This document shows positions 10,056-19,436 of a DNA stretch of 64,000 nucleotides, piece after piece. The notes under the pieces were generated by a model. That model saw only the letters and a list, made by a program, of their open reading frames with translations, did not search any database and was not told the DNA's origin. The position numbers and the translations under genes were made by a program. Every line of letters begins with the position of its first letter. The first letter of the stretch is position 1. The stretch is from JANXQG01 sp963804375 (lineage in GTDB: Bacteria > Planctomycetota > Planctomycetia > Pirellulales > Thermoguttaceae): assembly GCA_963804375.1 (NCBI GenBank), contig CAWDQE010000021.1:496001-560000 (forward strand), read 5' to 3'.

Positions 10056-10613
10056 TGCCGCGGCCCCGGTACTGCGGCGATCGCAACGCCCACCGGCAGC
10101 TTTGGAAAGGTCTGAGGCCGGAGCCGGCCAGGGCGAGGTCTGGCAGTTCGGTGCGGCTGCGGCGATCGGTGGCCGGCGAGAATTAAGGCCAAATTGGCCG
10201 GGGTTGAAGAGCGCCCCGGCGATCTGAACGGGCTGCACGCATCGAGCGCGAACCTGGTGGCCGTTCTTCGTGCGGCCGAAACATCACCGGAAAGCGGGCA
10301 AGATTGAAGGGGTGGGCCGGTGGGGGGGCAGACCTGGCCGGCAACCTGGATCGGCAAAATGCCCGACTCGAAGTGCTTAGCCGGAGCATGATGCTCGGCG
10401 GCTGGCGTGACGGTTGTCGCGAGGTCGCCCTGCCAGTCTGGCATTTTCGACACGAGAAATGAGCAGGGTTCTCGGCCATGGCCGCGGGACCGGGTATTTG
10501 GGCACGTTTGACTGAGGTATATGATCGCATGTACACTACAGGATGCAGCTTAGCTACATAGCCCCCATGCGAGGGGCACAACGGGAGGCTCAATCGCCTT
10601 TTGATGCAGCGAA

Positions 10614-10997
10614 CTATGACGGGGGCGCACCACCACTGGTGCTGCTTCCTGTTCCTCCGCCACCGGTGCTGCTTCCTGTTCCTCCGTTGCCGGTGCTGCT
10701 GCCCGTTCCTCCGTTGCTGCCGCTATTGCTGCCCGTTCCTCCGTTGCCGCCGGTTTGGCTTCCATTTCCTCCCTGGTCGCCCCTGCTCTTATCTTCACCC
10801 CTGTCTTCCCTTTGACGATCTCGGTTTCCTCTGCGCCAGCCAGCAGGGGGTCCATGGGCAGCCATCGACGAAGATGCCGGAATGACTAGCGCCACCGCTC
10901 CAGCGCCTGCGAGGAGCAAACCTTGCAGGAAACTTCGCCGGCTCGGCGCGACGCCCTCAGGCGCTGATTGTACACCACTCAGATCGTTGTTCGACAT
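10614..10997 (-). CDS. Small Gly/Ser-rich secreted protein with Tat signal
   Basis: A 127-residue protein whose N-terminus has a twin-arginine signal (SRRSFLQG at 19-26), a hydrophobic stretch (LLLAGAGAVALVIPA) and a likely cleavage after SSSMAA. The mature part begins with a charged basic/acidic segment (about 52-73) and ends in repeats of a GGTGSS(T/N) unit, giving a flexible Gly/Ser/Thr-rich tail. This should be an exported, probably cell-surface, low-complexity protein. Function is unknown. It lies downstream on the same strand as the PEP-CTERM repeat protein, 456 bases away, so the two may serve the same envelope layer. Confidence 0.7.
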   Translation of the reverse strand: MSNNDLSGVQSAPEGVAPSRRSFLQGLLLAGAGAVALVIPASSSMAAHGPPAGWRRGNRDRQREDRGEDKSRGDQGGNGSQTGGNGGTGSNSGSNGGTGSSTGNGGTGSSTGGGGTGSSTSGGAPPS

Positions 10998-11453
10998 GGT
11001 TGCAACTCTCCTGAATTAGTGAATGCTACGTTTCGGTCGTACGCCTCAGCATACGCCTTCAGCTACACGGTCATCCAAAGGAAATATACGTCAGGATTTC
11101 CCATGCGACTGGGGGGGCAACTCGTGGGATTTGCCACGAACAACGTCACGTGGCCTGGAACGCCTTTGACCGACGCAGGCAAGTCAGCCGACCGAGGTTC
11201 CGAGAAAAGGGTTGGATGGGAATCCCGGAAACCGTATGAGTTGATGAGAATGCCACGCTCCGAACAAGAAAAAGCACCGGCTGCCACGGCAGATCCAAGC
11301 TCGGTGAAACGCGGGTGTCGGGCCTGGGTGTTCCCGACACCCACCGGCTTGGTTAAACCGGCTGGGGGGTGCGAATGCGTTTCACTGCGATCTGACTGCC
11401 ACGGCAGCCGGGTTGTTCATCGTTGTCGATAGGGTCAATTCCTTCTCCGCCGC
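10998..11453. other. Intergenic region with repeat copy
   Basis: No convincing gene. It contains the second copy of the 2.3-kb repeat (11171-11225). Around 11285-11350 there are GC-rich inverted segments, including GTGTCGGGCCTGGGTGTTCC followed by CGACACCCACC, which could form a hairpin upstream of the Tat-secreted gene. Confidence 0.45.
11171..11225. repeat. Dispersed repeat, copy B
   Basis: Resembles 2310-2365, with the shared block CCGAGGTTCCGAGAA and a following GAATCC. Both copies sit beside secreted-protein reading frames. A mobile or recombinational origin is possible but not shown by any terminal repeat that I can see. Confidence 0.5.
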
Positions 11454-14400
11454 CTAGCGGCAAGAACGGCTGAGCAATACACCGCTCGTCAAGAGCGCCA
11501 GCGTACCGGGCTCCGGCACCGTTGCCGCAGCCGCCGAGTCTGAAACCGGCGACCCGGCCGCAGAGGGATCGAAGATCAACGTCCCGCCCGCGCCCACCGT
11601 CAAGCTCGTCCCATCGGGAATGGCACCCGCGCTGGTAATTTCAAGCGTTCCGGCAGCGACCACCGTGTCGCCCGTATAACTGTTGCTCGACCCACTGAGG
11701 ATTAACAGCGCGGCCGGATTGTCCAGGGTGAGCGAATTGCCCGCACCCGTTAGAATGCCCTGATAGGTGCTGGCCGCGGAACTGGCATAAATCAGGCTGG
11801 AGGTGATTGTCGCCGCCGGGCCGTCGGCCAGCAGCGTGCCGCCGTTGATCTGCACCGTGCCTGCGGAGAGCGTGGCGTTGGTGCCGAGTTCCAGGCTGCC
11901 CGCGGTTTGCGTGAGCGTGCCTGCGCCGTTGCCCACGAGCATCGTGCTCGAACCGCCCAGGTCGATATCGCCGGCGTTGGTTGCCGGACCAGTAACGAAG
12001 AACGTGTCGCCCACGCCGCCCTTCACCAGTCCCGTGGCCGCATTGGCAAGCGTGCTGAAGTAGTTGGTGGCCGGATCGCTGAGATAAGTTCCGTTGTTGG
12101 TGAGGCCGCCGGCCCACGTGACCGTGGTCGACGTCGATTTGATGAAACCGTTGTTGGTTGCGCTGCCGGTGAAGATGGCCGGATTATAGGAAACGCTGAT
12201 CGATCCGCCGGAGGCGTTGATGACGGGACCGTTGACCGTTGAGGTGGCGCCGGTCAGGGTCACAAGGCTGTGGTTCGTAAGTCCGCCGCTGCGGAAGGTG
12301 CCGTAGCCGGAGATTTCCCCGCTGTTGCTCAGGGCGAACGAGTTGTTGTCGAAGACCCCGCCCGTCAGGTTGATTGTCCCGAGATTGGCAGCCAACCCCG
12401 ACGAGACGAGGAGTTTGCTGCCGGCATCAGCGGCGAGCAGACCGGCCGCATTGTTCGTCAGCGAGCCGGAGATCGTAATTGTGCCGTTAAGCGAATCGAT
12501 CGTTCCCAGGTTGTTCACGGGGCCGGAAAGTGTGAGCCCGCCGCTGATCGACTCGATGGAGCCGGTATTATTGACGGGGCCGGAAAGCGTGAGGACGCCC
12601 CCGATCGATGCGATCGCGCTGGTGTTGTTGACGGCACTCGCTACGAGGCCGTAGCCCTGGATCGAACCCTGATTAGCGATCGATCCCCCGGTGAGCTCGG
12701 CGGCGAAATCCGCGAGCTGGATGGTTCCCGTATTCACGAAGGGCTGGGTGATATTCGTATTGCCTGCGGGCAAGGTGAGCATTCCGCCGGCGTTCTGGAA
12801 CGGTGCGGTAATCGTTCCCGGCCCGACAACATTGCCGGCCGTATTGTTCAAGAGTCCGCTGCCGGCGATGGTCGAGGAATTCAAGTCGATGGCCCCGGAA
12901 TTCGTCAGCGTACTTCCGCTCAGCCGGAGCTGGTAGCCCGACACCAGAAAGATCGTGCCGGCGTTAATCATGCCCGCCGTGCCGGCGGAGATGGTGGAGT
13001 TTCCGCCGCTCTGAGTGATCTGGGAGTTGTTCGTGATGCCGACCCCGCTGGTCAGGAAGCCGTAGCCGTTGATCAGGCCGTTGTTGATGATCGGGCCGCC
13101 GCTGCCGGCCGCCTGTCCGCCGGCGAGCGTGCCGCCGGCCAAAGTCACAATCGCCTCATTGTCAAACGGGTTGGCACCGCCGCCCGTGCCGATGGCGATT
13201 CCCGCGGGCGCCGTGAGGGTCGCGTAGTTTACGATTCCTCCCGCCGCGTAGAACGAGCTGCTGAAGAGACACGTACCATTGTTGACAAGTTGGCCGTTGA
13301 AAACGCCGCCGGAGTAGCTGAAGACGCCGAGATTCAGGAGCGGCCCGGGTCCGAAGGTCCCGCCGGCCTGAGAAAACGACGACTGGGCGTTGACGGCGAC
13401 CGTGCCGGCGGTGAGCAGCCCGCCTGTCAGGTTGTACGATCCGCTGCCGCCGCTAAACCCCAGGTAGACGGTGCCTGTCGCCGCGTTGGTGCCGCCCGAT
13501 TGCGTGAAGCTGCCGCTGCCGGACCCGCCATTGAGTCCCCCGCCGATAAATTCAGTCGTGGTGGTGAGCAAGCCGGTTCCGCTGAGGTTGTACGTGCCGC
13601 TTGCGCCGCTGTTGTAGCCCAGGCTGAAAAAGGCCGAAGCGGAGTTCGTGCCGCCCGTCTGCGTGAAGCTGCCGCTGCCGCTGTAGCCGATCGACTCCGA
13701 GGGCGTGGCAAGCAATCCGCCGCTGAGGTTGTACGAGCCGCTTGCCCCGCCGATGACGGCCAGCAAAATGCCGCCTGTCGCGGAGTTCGTGCCGCCGGTC
13801 TGCGTGATGACGCCGTTGCCGTACTCTCCCACATACTCGAGGGGCGCCGTCAGCCATCCGCCGCTTAGCGCGTAGGAACCGCTGGCTGTGGCGGAGTATC
13901 CCAAATAGAGATAGTCCGCCAGGGAATTCGATCCGCCCGACTGCGTGAAATTGCCGGCCCCGGCATTGCCGACGTACTCTATGGACGCGGTAAGCAGGCC
14001 GCTCCCGCTCAAGGCGTACGAGCCGCTTGCGCTGGGGTTGCTGCCCAGGTACAAGTTGCCGGTCGTCGAGTTCGTGCCGCCCGATTGCGTGAAGCTGCCG
14101 CTGCCGCTGTATCCGACGTACTCGGCGAGCGCGGCATAGAGCGAACCGCCGCTGATGCTGTACGAGCCGCTGCCGTTGCCACTGTACCCCACAAAGAGCG
14201 AGGATGTTGAATTGACTCCAGCGGATTGAGTGAAGGTTCCGCTGCCGGCGTAGCCCAGGTATTCGTTCGGCGTGGCAAGCACGCCGCCGCCGAGGCTATA
14301 CGATCCGCTGGTTCCGGTGTTATATCCGAGATTCAAGTTCGTTGCGGAGTTGGAACCGCCGCTTTGGCTGAAACTGCTGCTGCCGTAGACACCCACATAC

Positions 14401-15689
14401 TCGTTGGGAGTGGTGAGGTATCCGCTGCCGCTAAGGTTGTACGTGCCGCTGCCGATCGGGGTCTCGCCCAGATCGAGGCGTGCCATCGTGTTTGTGCCGC
14501 CCGACTGTGTGAAACTGCCACTGCCGAAGTCGCCAATAATCAGTTCTCCCGCGACCGCCAGCGATCCGCCACTGAGGTTGTAGGAGCCGCTTGAGGGCTG
14601 GTTGCCGACCACGAGGTCGGTCGCTATGAAATTGGAGCCGCCCGATTGCGCGAAGCTGCCGCTGCCGGAGTAGCCGATAAATTCGGTGCCTTCGACGATG
14701 ATTCCGCTGCCGCTGAGGTTGTAGGTCCCGACTCCACTGGTGGCCCAGCCCAGAACCATTTGGCCTGAGGCCTGGTTCAAAGTGCCGCCCGTGTGGATGA
14801 ACGTGCCGCTGCCGGTGTCACCAATAATCAGGTCTCCCGCGACCGCCAGCGAGCCGCCGCTAAGGCTATATGTCCCACTGCTGCCGGCGAAGTTCCCGAG
14901 AGTGATGAACTGGCCCGCGAGGTGGCTTCCGCCGGACTGCGAGAAACTTCCACTGCCGCTGTACCCGACGTACTCTTGAACTGCCGTCAGCGATCCGGCG
15001 CTCAAGCTGTACGAGCCGGTTGCGCCCGCGTTGTAGCCGAGATAAAGCGCGCTGGCCGCGGAATTGGAGCCGCCCGACTGCGTGAAGCTGCCGGTGCCGC
15101 CCAAGCCCAGGTACTCGGTCGTCCCGGAGAACAGGCCGCTGCCGCTGAGATTGTACGAGCCGTTGCCGGTGTAGCCCGCCACAAAGAAGTTCGAAGAGGA
15201 AACCGTGCCTCCCGACTGCGTGAACGCGCCGCTGCCGCCGTAGCCGACGTACGATTCGGGCGCGGAGAATGATCCGCCGGTCAGGCTGTAGGAACCGTTG
15301 CCGCCGGAACTGTATCCGGCATAAAAGGTCGTTAAGGAGTTGGCGCCTCCCGATTGGGTCACCGCTCCGAGGGCGGTGTTGCCGACAGTTTCCTGAACGG
15401 CCGTCAGCCCGCCCCCGGCCAGCAGTTGCACGGTCCCGGCGAGGGGGCCGCCGAGGGTGAGCGTGTTGCAGTTGGCCGCCACGCCGGACGAGATCGTGGC
15501 CGTCCCGCCGTTAACGACGTACGCGGTGTCGGCGGGGCCCGGCACGGCGGAAGGATTCCAATCAGCCGCCGTGGACCAGGTGCCCGAGGACACGTTCCAG
15601 GAGTAGGTTGCTCCACGCGCTAGAGGAACATAATCCGCGCCGAGGATTCCCAGCGCAACCAGAATAGACAACCGAACGAAACGGTCCAT
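11454..15689 (-). CDS. Large PEP-CTERM repeat protein, surface-exposed
   Basis: A 1,411-residue exported protein. The start chosen (ATG at 15689, preceded by AAAGGCGG) gives a clean signal peptide, MDRFVRLSILVALGILGAD; an upstream in-frame ATG would add 14 charged residues. Residues about 90-800 consist of some twenty degenerate repeats of roughly 30-40 residues built on YVGYSGSGSFTQSGGTNS and LYLGYNxGASGSYNLSGSG, a beta-solenoid-like pattern. A second region holds NNG/LSGPVNN repeats, and near the end is an autotransporter-associated strand repeat (LSGSSNSYTGDTVVAAGTL). The C-terminus is a PEP-CTERM sorting signal: VPEPGTLALL, a hydrophobic stretch and terminal Arg residues. The protein should be sorted by an exosortase and displayed on the surface or in extracellular matrix. 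No exosortase gene lies in the window. Confidence 0.9.
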   Translation of the reverse strand: MDRFVRLSILVALGILGADYVPLARGATYSWNVSSGTWSTAADWNPSAVPGPADTAYVVNGGTATISSGVAANCNTLTLGGPLAGTVQLLAGGGLTAVQETVGNTALGAVTQSGGANSLTTFYAGYSSGGNGSYSLTGGSFSAPESYVGYGGSGAFTQSGGTVSSSNFFVAGYTGNGSYNLSGSGLFSGTTEYLGLGGTGSFTQSGGSNSAASALYLGYNAGATGSYSLSAGSLTAVQEYVGYSGSGSFSQSGGSHLAGQFITLGNFAGSSGTYSLSGGSLAVAGDLIIGDTGSGTFIHTGGTLNQASGQMVLGWATSGVGTYNLSGSGIIVEGTEFIGYSGSGSFAQSGGSNFIATDLVVGNQPSSGSYNLSGGSLAVAGELIIGDFGSGSFTQSGGTNTMARLDLGETPIGSGTYNLSGSGYLTTPNEYVGVYGSSSFSQSGGSNSATNLNLGYNTGTSGSYSLGGGVLATPNEYLGYAGSGTFTQSAGVNSTSSLFVGYSGNGSGSYSISGGSLYAALAEYVGYSGSGSFTQSGGTNSTTGNLYLGSNPSASGSYALSGSGLLTASIEYVGNAGAGNFTQSGGSNSLADYLYLGYSATASGSYALSGGWLTAPLEYVGEYGNGVITQTGGTNSATGGILLAVIGGASGSYNLSGGLLATPSESIGYSGSGSFTQTGGTNSASAFFSLGYNSGASGTYNLSGTGLLTTTTEFIGGGLNGGSGSGSFTQSGGTNAATGTVYLGFSGGSGSYNLTGGLLTAGTVAVNAQSSFSQAGGTFGPGPLLNLGVFSYSGGVFNGQLVNNGTCLFSSSFYAAGGIVNYATLTAPAGIAIGTGGGANPFDNEAIVTLAGGTLAGGQAAGSGGPIINNGLINGYGFLTSGVGITNNSQITQSGGNSTISAGTAGMINAGTIFLVSGYQLRLSGSTLTNSGAIDLNSSTIAGSGLLNNTAGNVVGPGTITAPFQNAGGMLTLPAGNTNITQPFVNTGTIQLADFAAELTGGSIANQGSIQGYGLVASAVNNTSAIASIGGVLTLSGPVNNTGSIESISGGLTLSGPVNNLGTIDSLNGTITISGSLTNNAAGLLAADAGSKLLVSSGLAANLGTINLTGGVFDNNSFALSNSGEISGYGTFRSGGLTNHSLVTLTGATSTVNGPVINASGGSISVSYNPAIFTGSATNNGFIKSTSTTVTWAGGLTNNGTYLSDPATNYFSTLANAATGLVKGGVGDTFFVTGPATNAGDIDLGGSSTMLVGNGAGTLTQTAGSLELGTNATLSAGTVQINGGTLLADGPAATITSSLIYASSAASTYQGILTGAGNSLTLDNPAALLILSGSSNSYTGDTVVAAGTLEITSAGAIPDGTSLTVGAGGTLIFDPSAAGSPVSDSAAAATVPEPGTLALLTSGVLLSRSCR

Positions 15690-16002
15690 AACGTCCGCCT
15701 TTTTTTCTTCACCGCCGATTCGCGGCGCCAAGATGTCGAAGAGACTCGTGGCGGCAAAGGGGACAGCCCCCCTCCCACAAGATGGACGGCCGTAGTCATG
15801 CCATCCATTTCAGCCGAATTCAACCGCCGAACTGTCGCGCGAAATCTTGTGAATAATATGCGGACTTGGACGGAAGTCAAGTTTAGTTCTCGAAAAGCCA
15901 GTGGACGGGACCAATTGCCGGATAATCGTGTTGTAGAGTGTCACGAAGGGTTCGTTTTGGCCATGGTTCAAACTACGGTAACACTTCGGCCGGCCGAAAT
16001 TC

Positions 16003-16065
16003 TGTAGGGAACGCCCTCCGTGGTGTTCCGCCGGCCCTGGAACGCCACGGAGGGCGTTCCCTGCA
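16003..16065. repeat. 27-bp-arm inverted repeat
   Basis: Arms 16003-16029 and 16039-16065 pair over 27 bases with two mismatches around a 9-base loop; the core is GGAACGCCCTCCGTGG. Outer flanks continue the symmetry weakly (GGTTCAA and GTAACACT against AGTGTTAC and TTGAACC). This looks like a dispersed intergenic palindrome rather than a terminator, as no T-run follows and the nearest gene end on either strand is more than 600 bases away. Confidence 0.75.
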
Positions 16066-16395
16066 GTGTTACCCAAACGGCGCGCAAATTGAACCATGCC
16101 TCGTTTTGCAACACCCAGCAGACCGCTCGCCAGTTCTTCCTGATTTCCAGGCAGCGAGACTCCGAGATCGCCGTCTCGGTTATCAAGTTGTTGGAAAGTC
16201 GTAAAACTTGAGGTTTCCAACAACGAAGGCACAGATACCTATGGTGGGTAGCAATAGCCGCCCCGCCCTGATACACCGCGTCGTCTTCAACGTGCCATGC
16301 CAACCTCGGGGCCGCAGAAGTCGGGCCGGCCGACGCCGTCTCGATCATTCCAAGTCAGACGGCCGGCCGTGTCGCATCCGAAGCATTTCCCGACT

Positions 16396-16536
16396 GCTTG
16401 CCTGCGGAGGTGGGGCATTCCGCAGGCAAGGGAATTCACCGCCATCCCCTCCGATTACTATGAACAACTGCATCCGTCGTGGTTAAGTGGCCGCCAAGTG
16501 GCCTAGTTTTTCTTGACATTCGCTACCATGTCCCTG
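16396..16536 (+). repeat. Dispersed hairpin repeat, copy 2 (uninterrupted)
   Basis: The left part forms a perfect 11-bp hairpin, TTGCCTGCGGA and TCCGCAGGCAA, around the loop GGTGGGGCAT. It aligns with copy 1 after removal of the 111-bp insertion there, so it serves as the natural empty site. Confidence 0.7.
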
Positions 16537-16740
16537 ATGTTCAAGTGATCAACTGGCCCGCTGGCGGCCTGGGGAAGGTTTGGGGAAGGTGCCGTCCAGG
16601 ACGAGCTCCGGCGCCTGGAGCGAATGCAGGGCGGCCTGGAAGTGATCGGGTTGGCTAAAGGCGAGCCGAGAGGATTTTGCTCGGCTGAACAAAATCTGAA
16701 AGCAGCGATTCAAGCCTTCTTCTTGCCCTACTCAGAACCT

Positions 16741-17748
16741 CTATCCTCGGCCTGGATTGTTGGCCTCACCGTTCCACCACTTGCCCCACCGATCGCTGAC
16801 GGGCGTCGGAATGTGCCGAGTCCGCAACTCGGCGAACTGCTCGGCGGTCCGCAAGATCTCGCCGGGACGTGTACGACTGCGGACGAGGAAATCGGCTTCC
16901 GGGGGATGGCAGGCGACCGGCACAAAGCCGGGATCTTCCATTGTGCGCCCCAGGGGCGACGCTTCGCCAGGCAGGCGAGTGATCTTGGCATTGGTCGGCA
17001 GAGAGGCACTCTGATAGCGAAGGTCCATCGACCAGCGGACGATGTCGGTCGTGTTCTCGTAGCTGCCGTGCGGCGTACGGTTCGTCAGCAAGAGCGCACC
17101 ACCTTTAGGCACCGGACAGCAGATCCGATCGCCCGCTGGCAGATCCTGTTCGCCGATTTCAAGATAGGCCTTACCCTCGGCCGGACGATGGGGTGCAATC
17201 CCGCCCGTATGAACACGGGGAATCACCCAAAGGCAACCGTTCTCGGCGTTGGTATCAACCAGGGGAATCCAAACGGTTAGGACGAGGGACTTGTCGCAGT
17301 ACGGCTCGAAGTAGGCCGAGTCCTGGTGCCAGGGCACCGCGCCGTAGTTGTAGTTGGGAATCTTGGGCCGCAAACGATAGACGCTGGATGCAATCAGTTC
17401 TTCGCCGCAGAGCAACTCGGCTACGTCGAGCAGCTTGGGGTTGGTGATCAGTTCAAAGAAACCAGGCCCATGGAGCACGCCGTTCCAGAGACCGAGGGCG
17501 ACCTGATCGGTCTCGCGGCTGATCTGGGCCAGGCGATGTTCAAAATCGAATTCGGCGTAGCTCTGCGACAGCGCTCCAGCAGCCAACAACTCCAGAACCT
17601 TGGCATCGATCGCCCGGTTGATGTCGTCAATGGCCGGCTGAAGGTCTTCGTTGCCGAACAAGTCGGTCAGGACGAGGTATCCTTCGCGATCGAAGAATTC
17701 GACCTGCGCGGCCGTGAGTCCGCGCGACTTCTCTTGAACCGTGTTCAT
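16741..17748 (-). CDS. Phytanoyl-CoA dioxygenase (PhyH) family protein
   Basis: An Fe(II)/2-oxoglutarate-dependent oxygenase of the PhyH family, about 335 residues. The iron-binding facial triad is visible: HxD in WHQDSAYF (His141, Asp143) and the distal His in TPHGSYENT (His227). The following RWSMDLRY segment supplies the Arg that holds 2-oxoglutarate. There is no signal peptide, so it is cytoplasmic. Many planctomycete genomes carry many PhyH paralogues of unknown substrate, so the reaction is probably a hydroxylation that cannot be specified. I prefer the ATG at 17748, preceded by GGAGCG, over an in-frame ATG at 17790 that would add a weak 14-residue leader. Confidence 0.85.
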   Translation of the reverse strand: MNTVQEKSRGLTAAQVEFFDREGYLVLTDLFGNEDLQPAIDDINRAIDAKVLELLAAGALSQSYAEFDFEHRLAQISRETDQVALGLWNGVLHGPGFFELITNPKLLDVAELLCGEELIASSVYRLRPKIPNYNYGAVPWHQDSAYFEPYCDKSLVLTVWIPLVDTNAENGCLWVIPRVHTGGIAPHRPAEGKAYLEIGEQDLPAGDRICCPVPKGGALLLTNRTPHGSYENTTDIVRWSMDLRYQSASLPTNAKITRLPGEASPLGRTMEDPGFVPVACHPPEADFLVRSRTRPGEILRTAEQFAELRTRHIPTPVSDRWGKWWNGEANNPGRG

Positions 17749-18073
17749 CGGAGCGCTCCAGGGGGGGTGGGACATCGTCCCAGATTCCATTCATTGTAGG
17801 CGCCCCGAAGTGCAGGGCAACTTCGCCGCTCCCTTGTGCCAAGGGCTAAAGAAACGAAAATGCCTGGGGGCGGCCAAGGGCGGCCGCCATCAGGCGCAAG
17901 AGAGGTTCCCTGTTGCTCGAACGCCGCCTGCTAGCGAGTGGCCTCGACCGCCGTGGCGTCGCTTCCCTATTGCGATAGTCAACTAACTTCGCTATGTTTC
18001 GCTCCTTCCGGCTCCCGAGTGCAGATCGTGGAGTTTACTTATCTTTCCCAAATACACCCCTGGGACGCGGCTT
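17749..18073. other. Divergent intergenic region
   Basis: It separates the PhyH gene (leftward) from the beta-barrel gene (rightward). It contains GC-rich hairpin-forming sequence around 17860-17890 and a candidate rightward promoter. I see no small gene. Confidence 0.5.
17970..17998 (+). promoter_or_regulatory. Candidate sigma-70-type promoter
   Basis: TTGCGA and TATGTT are separated by 17 bases, about 75 bases upstream of the GTG start of the beta-barrel gene. Each box matches four of six consensus positions. Position and spacing are reasonable, but there is no independent support. Confidence 0.35.
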
Positions 18074-19297
18074 GTGGCCCGGATCAGTCCTCCCAGAATC
18101 GGCGCTTGCATCGCAGCGGCCATGCTGTTGGGCTGGGCCGCGACGGCTTGGGGACAATTGTCGGACACCTGCGACAACTGCTTCTCTTGCGGCCCTGTCG
18201 GCCAAACGACCCCCTTCGCCCCTGCACTACCGGACGACAGGTCGGAACAGATCGTCGAGCCCGAGGGCTGCGGCTGTTCACAAGGCACCATCTGGCTCGA
18301 TCCGCTGCCCGACGATTGCCGAGACCCCGCGGCGCAAATGCCGCCGGCGGCCGGGCCCCAGGGGGGATTTCTCGACCGTCTTCGCGGGCATGGACCGATC
18401 GGCATGGTGCAGGATCCGCTGGCGGTTCCGAAGGCCGGGCTGCCCGCCGAATGTGACGAGATCGACGTTGGTCCCGATACACCCTGGGACGTGAGCCTGA
18501 AGCGGTGGTGGACCCGCGATTTGCAGGTCTTCGCCGGGATTCATGGCTTCAAAGGCCCGCTGGACCAAGGCCGAAACGGCAACTTCGGCTTCCACGAGGG
18601 CTTTAATTTCGGCGCCCCGCTGGGGATTTTCGACTGGGGCTGGCAGATCGGGGCCGAGGCCACTCAGAGCAACTTCTCCGGCGATGACGCCGTCGATCCT
18701 CGCTCGGCCGATCGCAACCAGTTCTTTGTTACCGGTGGAATCTTCAAGCGTGCTCACGAGTGGGGATTCCAATGGGGAGTGGTCTACGACTGGTTGCACG
18801 ACGACTATTACGTGCAGGCCGACATGAAACAGATCCGCAGCGACACGAGCTTCCTCTTTCCGGGCGGAGTGCATGAAATTGGCTATTTTGGGGCCTATGG
18901 AACGGGTGGGGGAAACTGGGTGCTCATCGACCGGCCACTGAACAATTTCATCGTGATGGAAACGACCGATGTGTTTGCCTTTTATTATCGCCGTTATTTC
19001 GACGGCGGCGGCGACGGGCGGATCTGGCTCGGGTTCTCGGGTCGCGGCGACGGCCTGGTCGGCGGCGAAATCCGCGTGCCGATGGGCAAGAACTGGGAAC
19101 TGGAGAATCGTTTCAATTACCTGATTCCCAAGCAAGGCAGCGGCACGAGTGCGGAAATCCAGGAATCGTGGGGCGTCACGATCGATCTGGTATTCTATCT
19201 CGGCCACCCGGCTCGGTGCGAGCGCTATCACCCCTATCGCCCCATGCTGAACGTGGCCGACAACACGCTTTTCATGACCAATACGTTCGTGCCGTGA
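18074..19297 (+). CDS. Putative outer-membrane beta-barrel protein, planctomycete type
   Basis: A 407-residue exported protein. The GTG start gives a full signal peptide (basic MARISPPR, then AAAMLLGWAATAWGQ). Residues 30-130 are Cys- and Pro-rich (CDNCFSCGP, CGCSQG). From about residue 145 the sequence alternates hydrophobic and polar residues with many aromatics and Gly (LQVFAGIHGFKG, GIFDWGWQIGAEATQ, GRIWLGFSGRGDGLVGGE) and ends with an aromatic-flanked strand, consistent with an antiparallel beta-barrel. Such proteins are common in Pirellulales and are presumed outer-membrane proteins. A transport or anchoring role is not established. Confidence 0.65.
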   Translation: MARISPPRIGACIAAAMLLGWAATAWGQLSDTCDNCFSCGPVGQTTPFAPALPDDRSEQIVEPEGCGCSQGTIWLDPLPDDCRDPAAQMPPAAGPQGGFLDRLRGHGPIGMVQDPLAVPKAGLPAECDEIDVGPDTPWDVSLKRWWTRDLQVFAGIHGFKGPLDQGRNGNFGFHEGFNFGAPLGIFDWGWQIGAEATQSNFSGDDAVDPRSADRNQFFVTGGIFKRAHEWGFQWGVVYDWLHDDYYVQADMKQIRSDTSFLFPGGVHEIGYFGAYGTGGGNWVLIDRPLNNFIVMETTDVFAFYYRRYFDGGGDGRIWLGFSGRGDGLVGGEIRVPMGKNWELENRFNYLIPKQGSGTSAEIQESWGVTIDLVFYLGHPARCERYHPYRPMLNVADNTLFMTNTFVP

Positions 19298-19436
19298 AAC
19301 GCGATGCCTTGGCTCACCTTCCCAAGGTGCGGAAAAAACCCTATACTTGCGTGATTATCGACCGTGCTCGACGCGCTCGATGCATCGCGGTGCGCGACAG
19401 ATTCATCGCGGTGTGAGAGAATCACTCCACCCCATT

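Larger units (their letters stand above)
9625..10613. other. Gene-free, repeat-rich interval
   Basis: Frames in this 1-kb stretch look like non-coding shadows: low-complexity Pro/Arg/Ala content and no plausible start signals. It contains the 111-bp MITE-like insertion at 9828-9938 and one copy of a hairpin repeat, whose halves lie at 9801-9827 and 9939-10055. The part from 10060 to 10500 resembles eroded coding or mobile DNA that I cannot identify. Confidence 0.6.
15690..16740. other. Gene-free, repeat-rich interval
   Basis: No supportable gene in 1.05 kb. It contains a strong inverted repeat at 16003-16065 and hairpin repeat copy 2 at 16396-16536. Sequence from 16540 to 16700 has coding-like composition (LRRLERMQGGLEVIGLAKGE) without a start or continuation and may be an eroded gene end. 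Confidence 0.55.

Noticed and set aside
9836..10453. A 205-codon minus-strand frame in the repeat region
   Set aside because: It runs through the MITE and hairpin repeat; Pro/Arg/Ser-rich, with no start signal or family resemblance.
12270..13868. A 532-codon plus-strand frame across the PEP-CTERM gene
   Set aside because: An antisense shadow of regular repeats; no start signal, and the minus strand has a signal peptide, repeats and a sorting signal.
13430..15330. Regular repeats that might suggest a CRISPR array
   Set aside because: Units are degenerate, stay in frame and encode the beta-repeat protein; there are no constant repeats with unique spacers of equal length.
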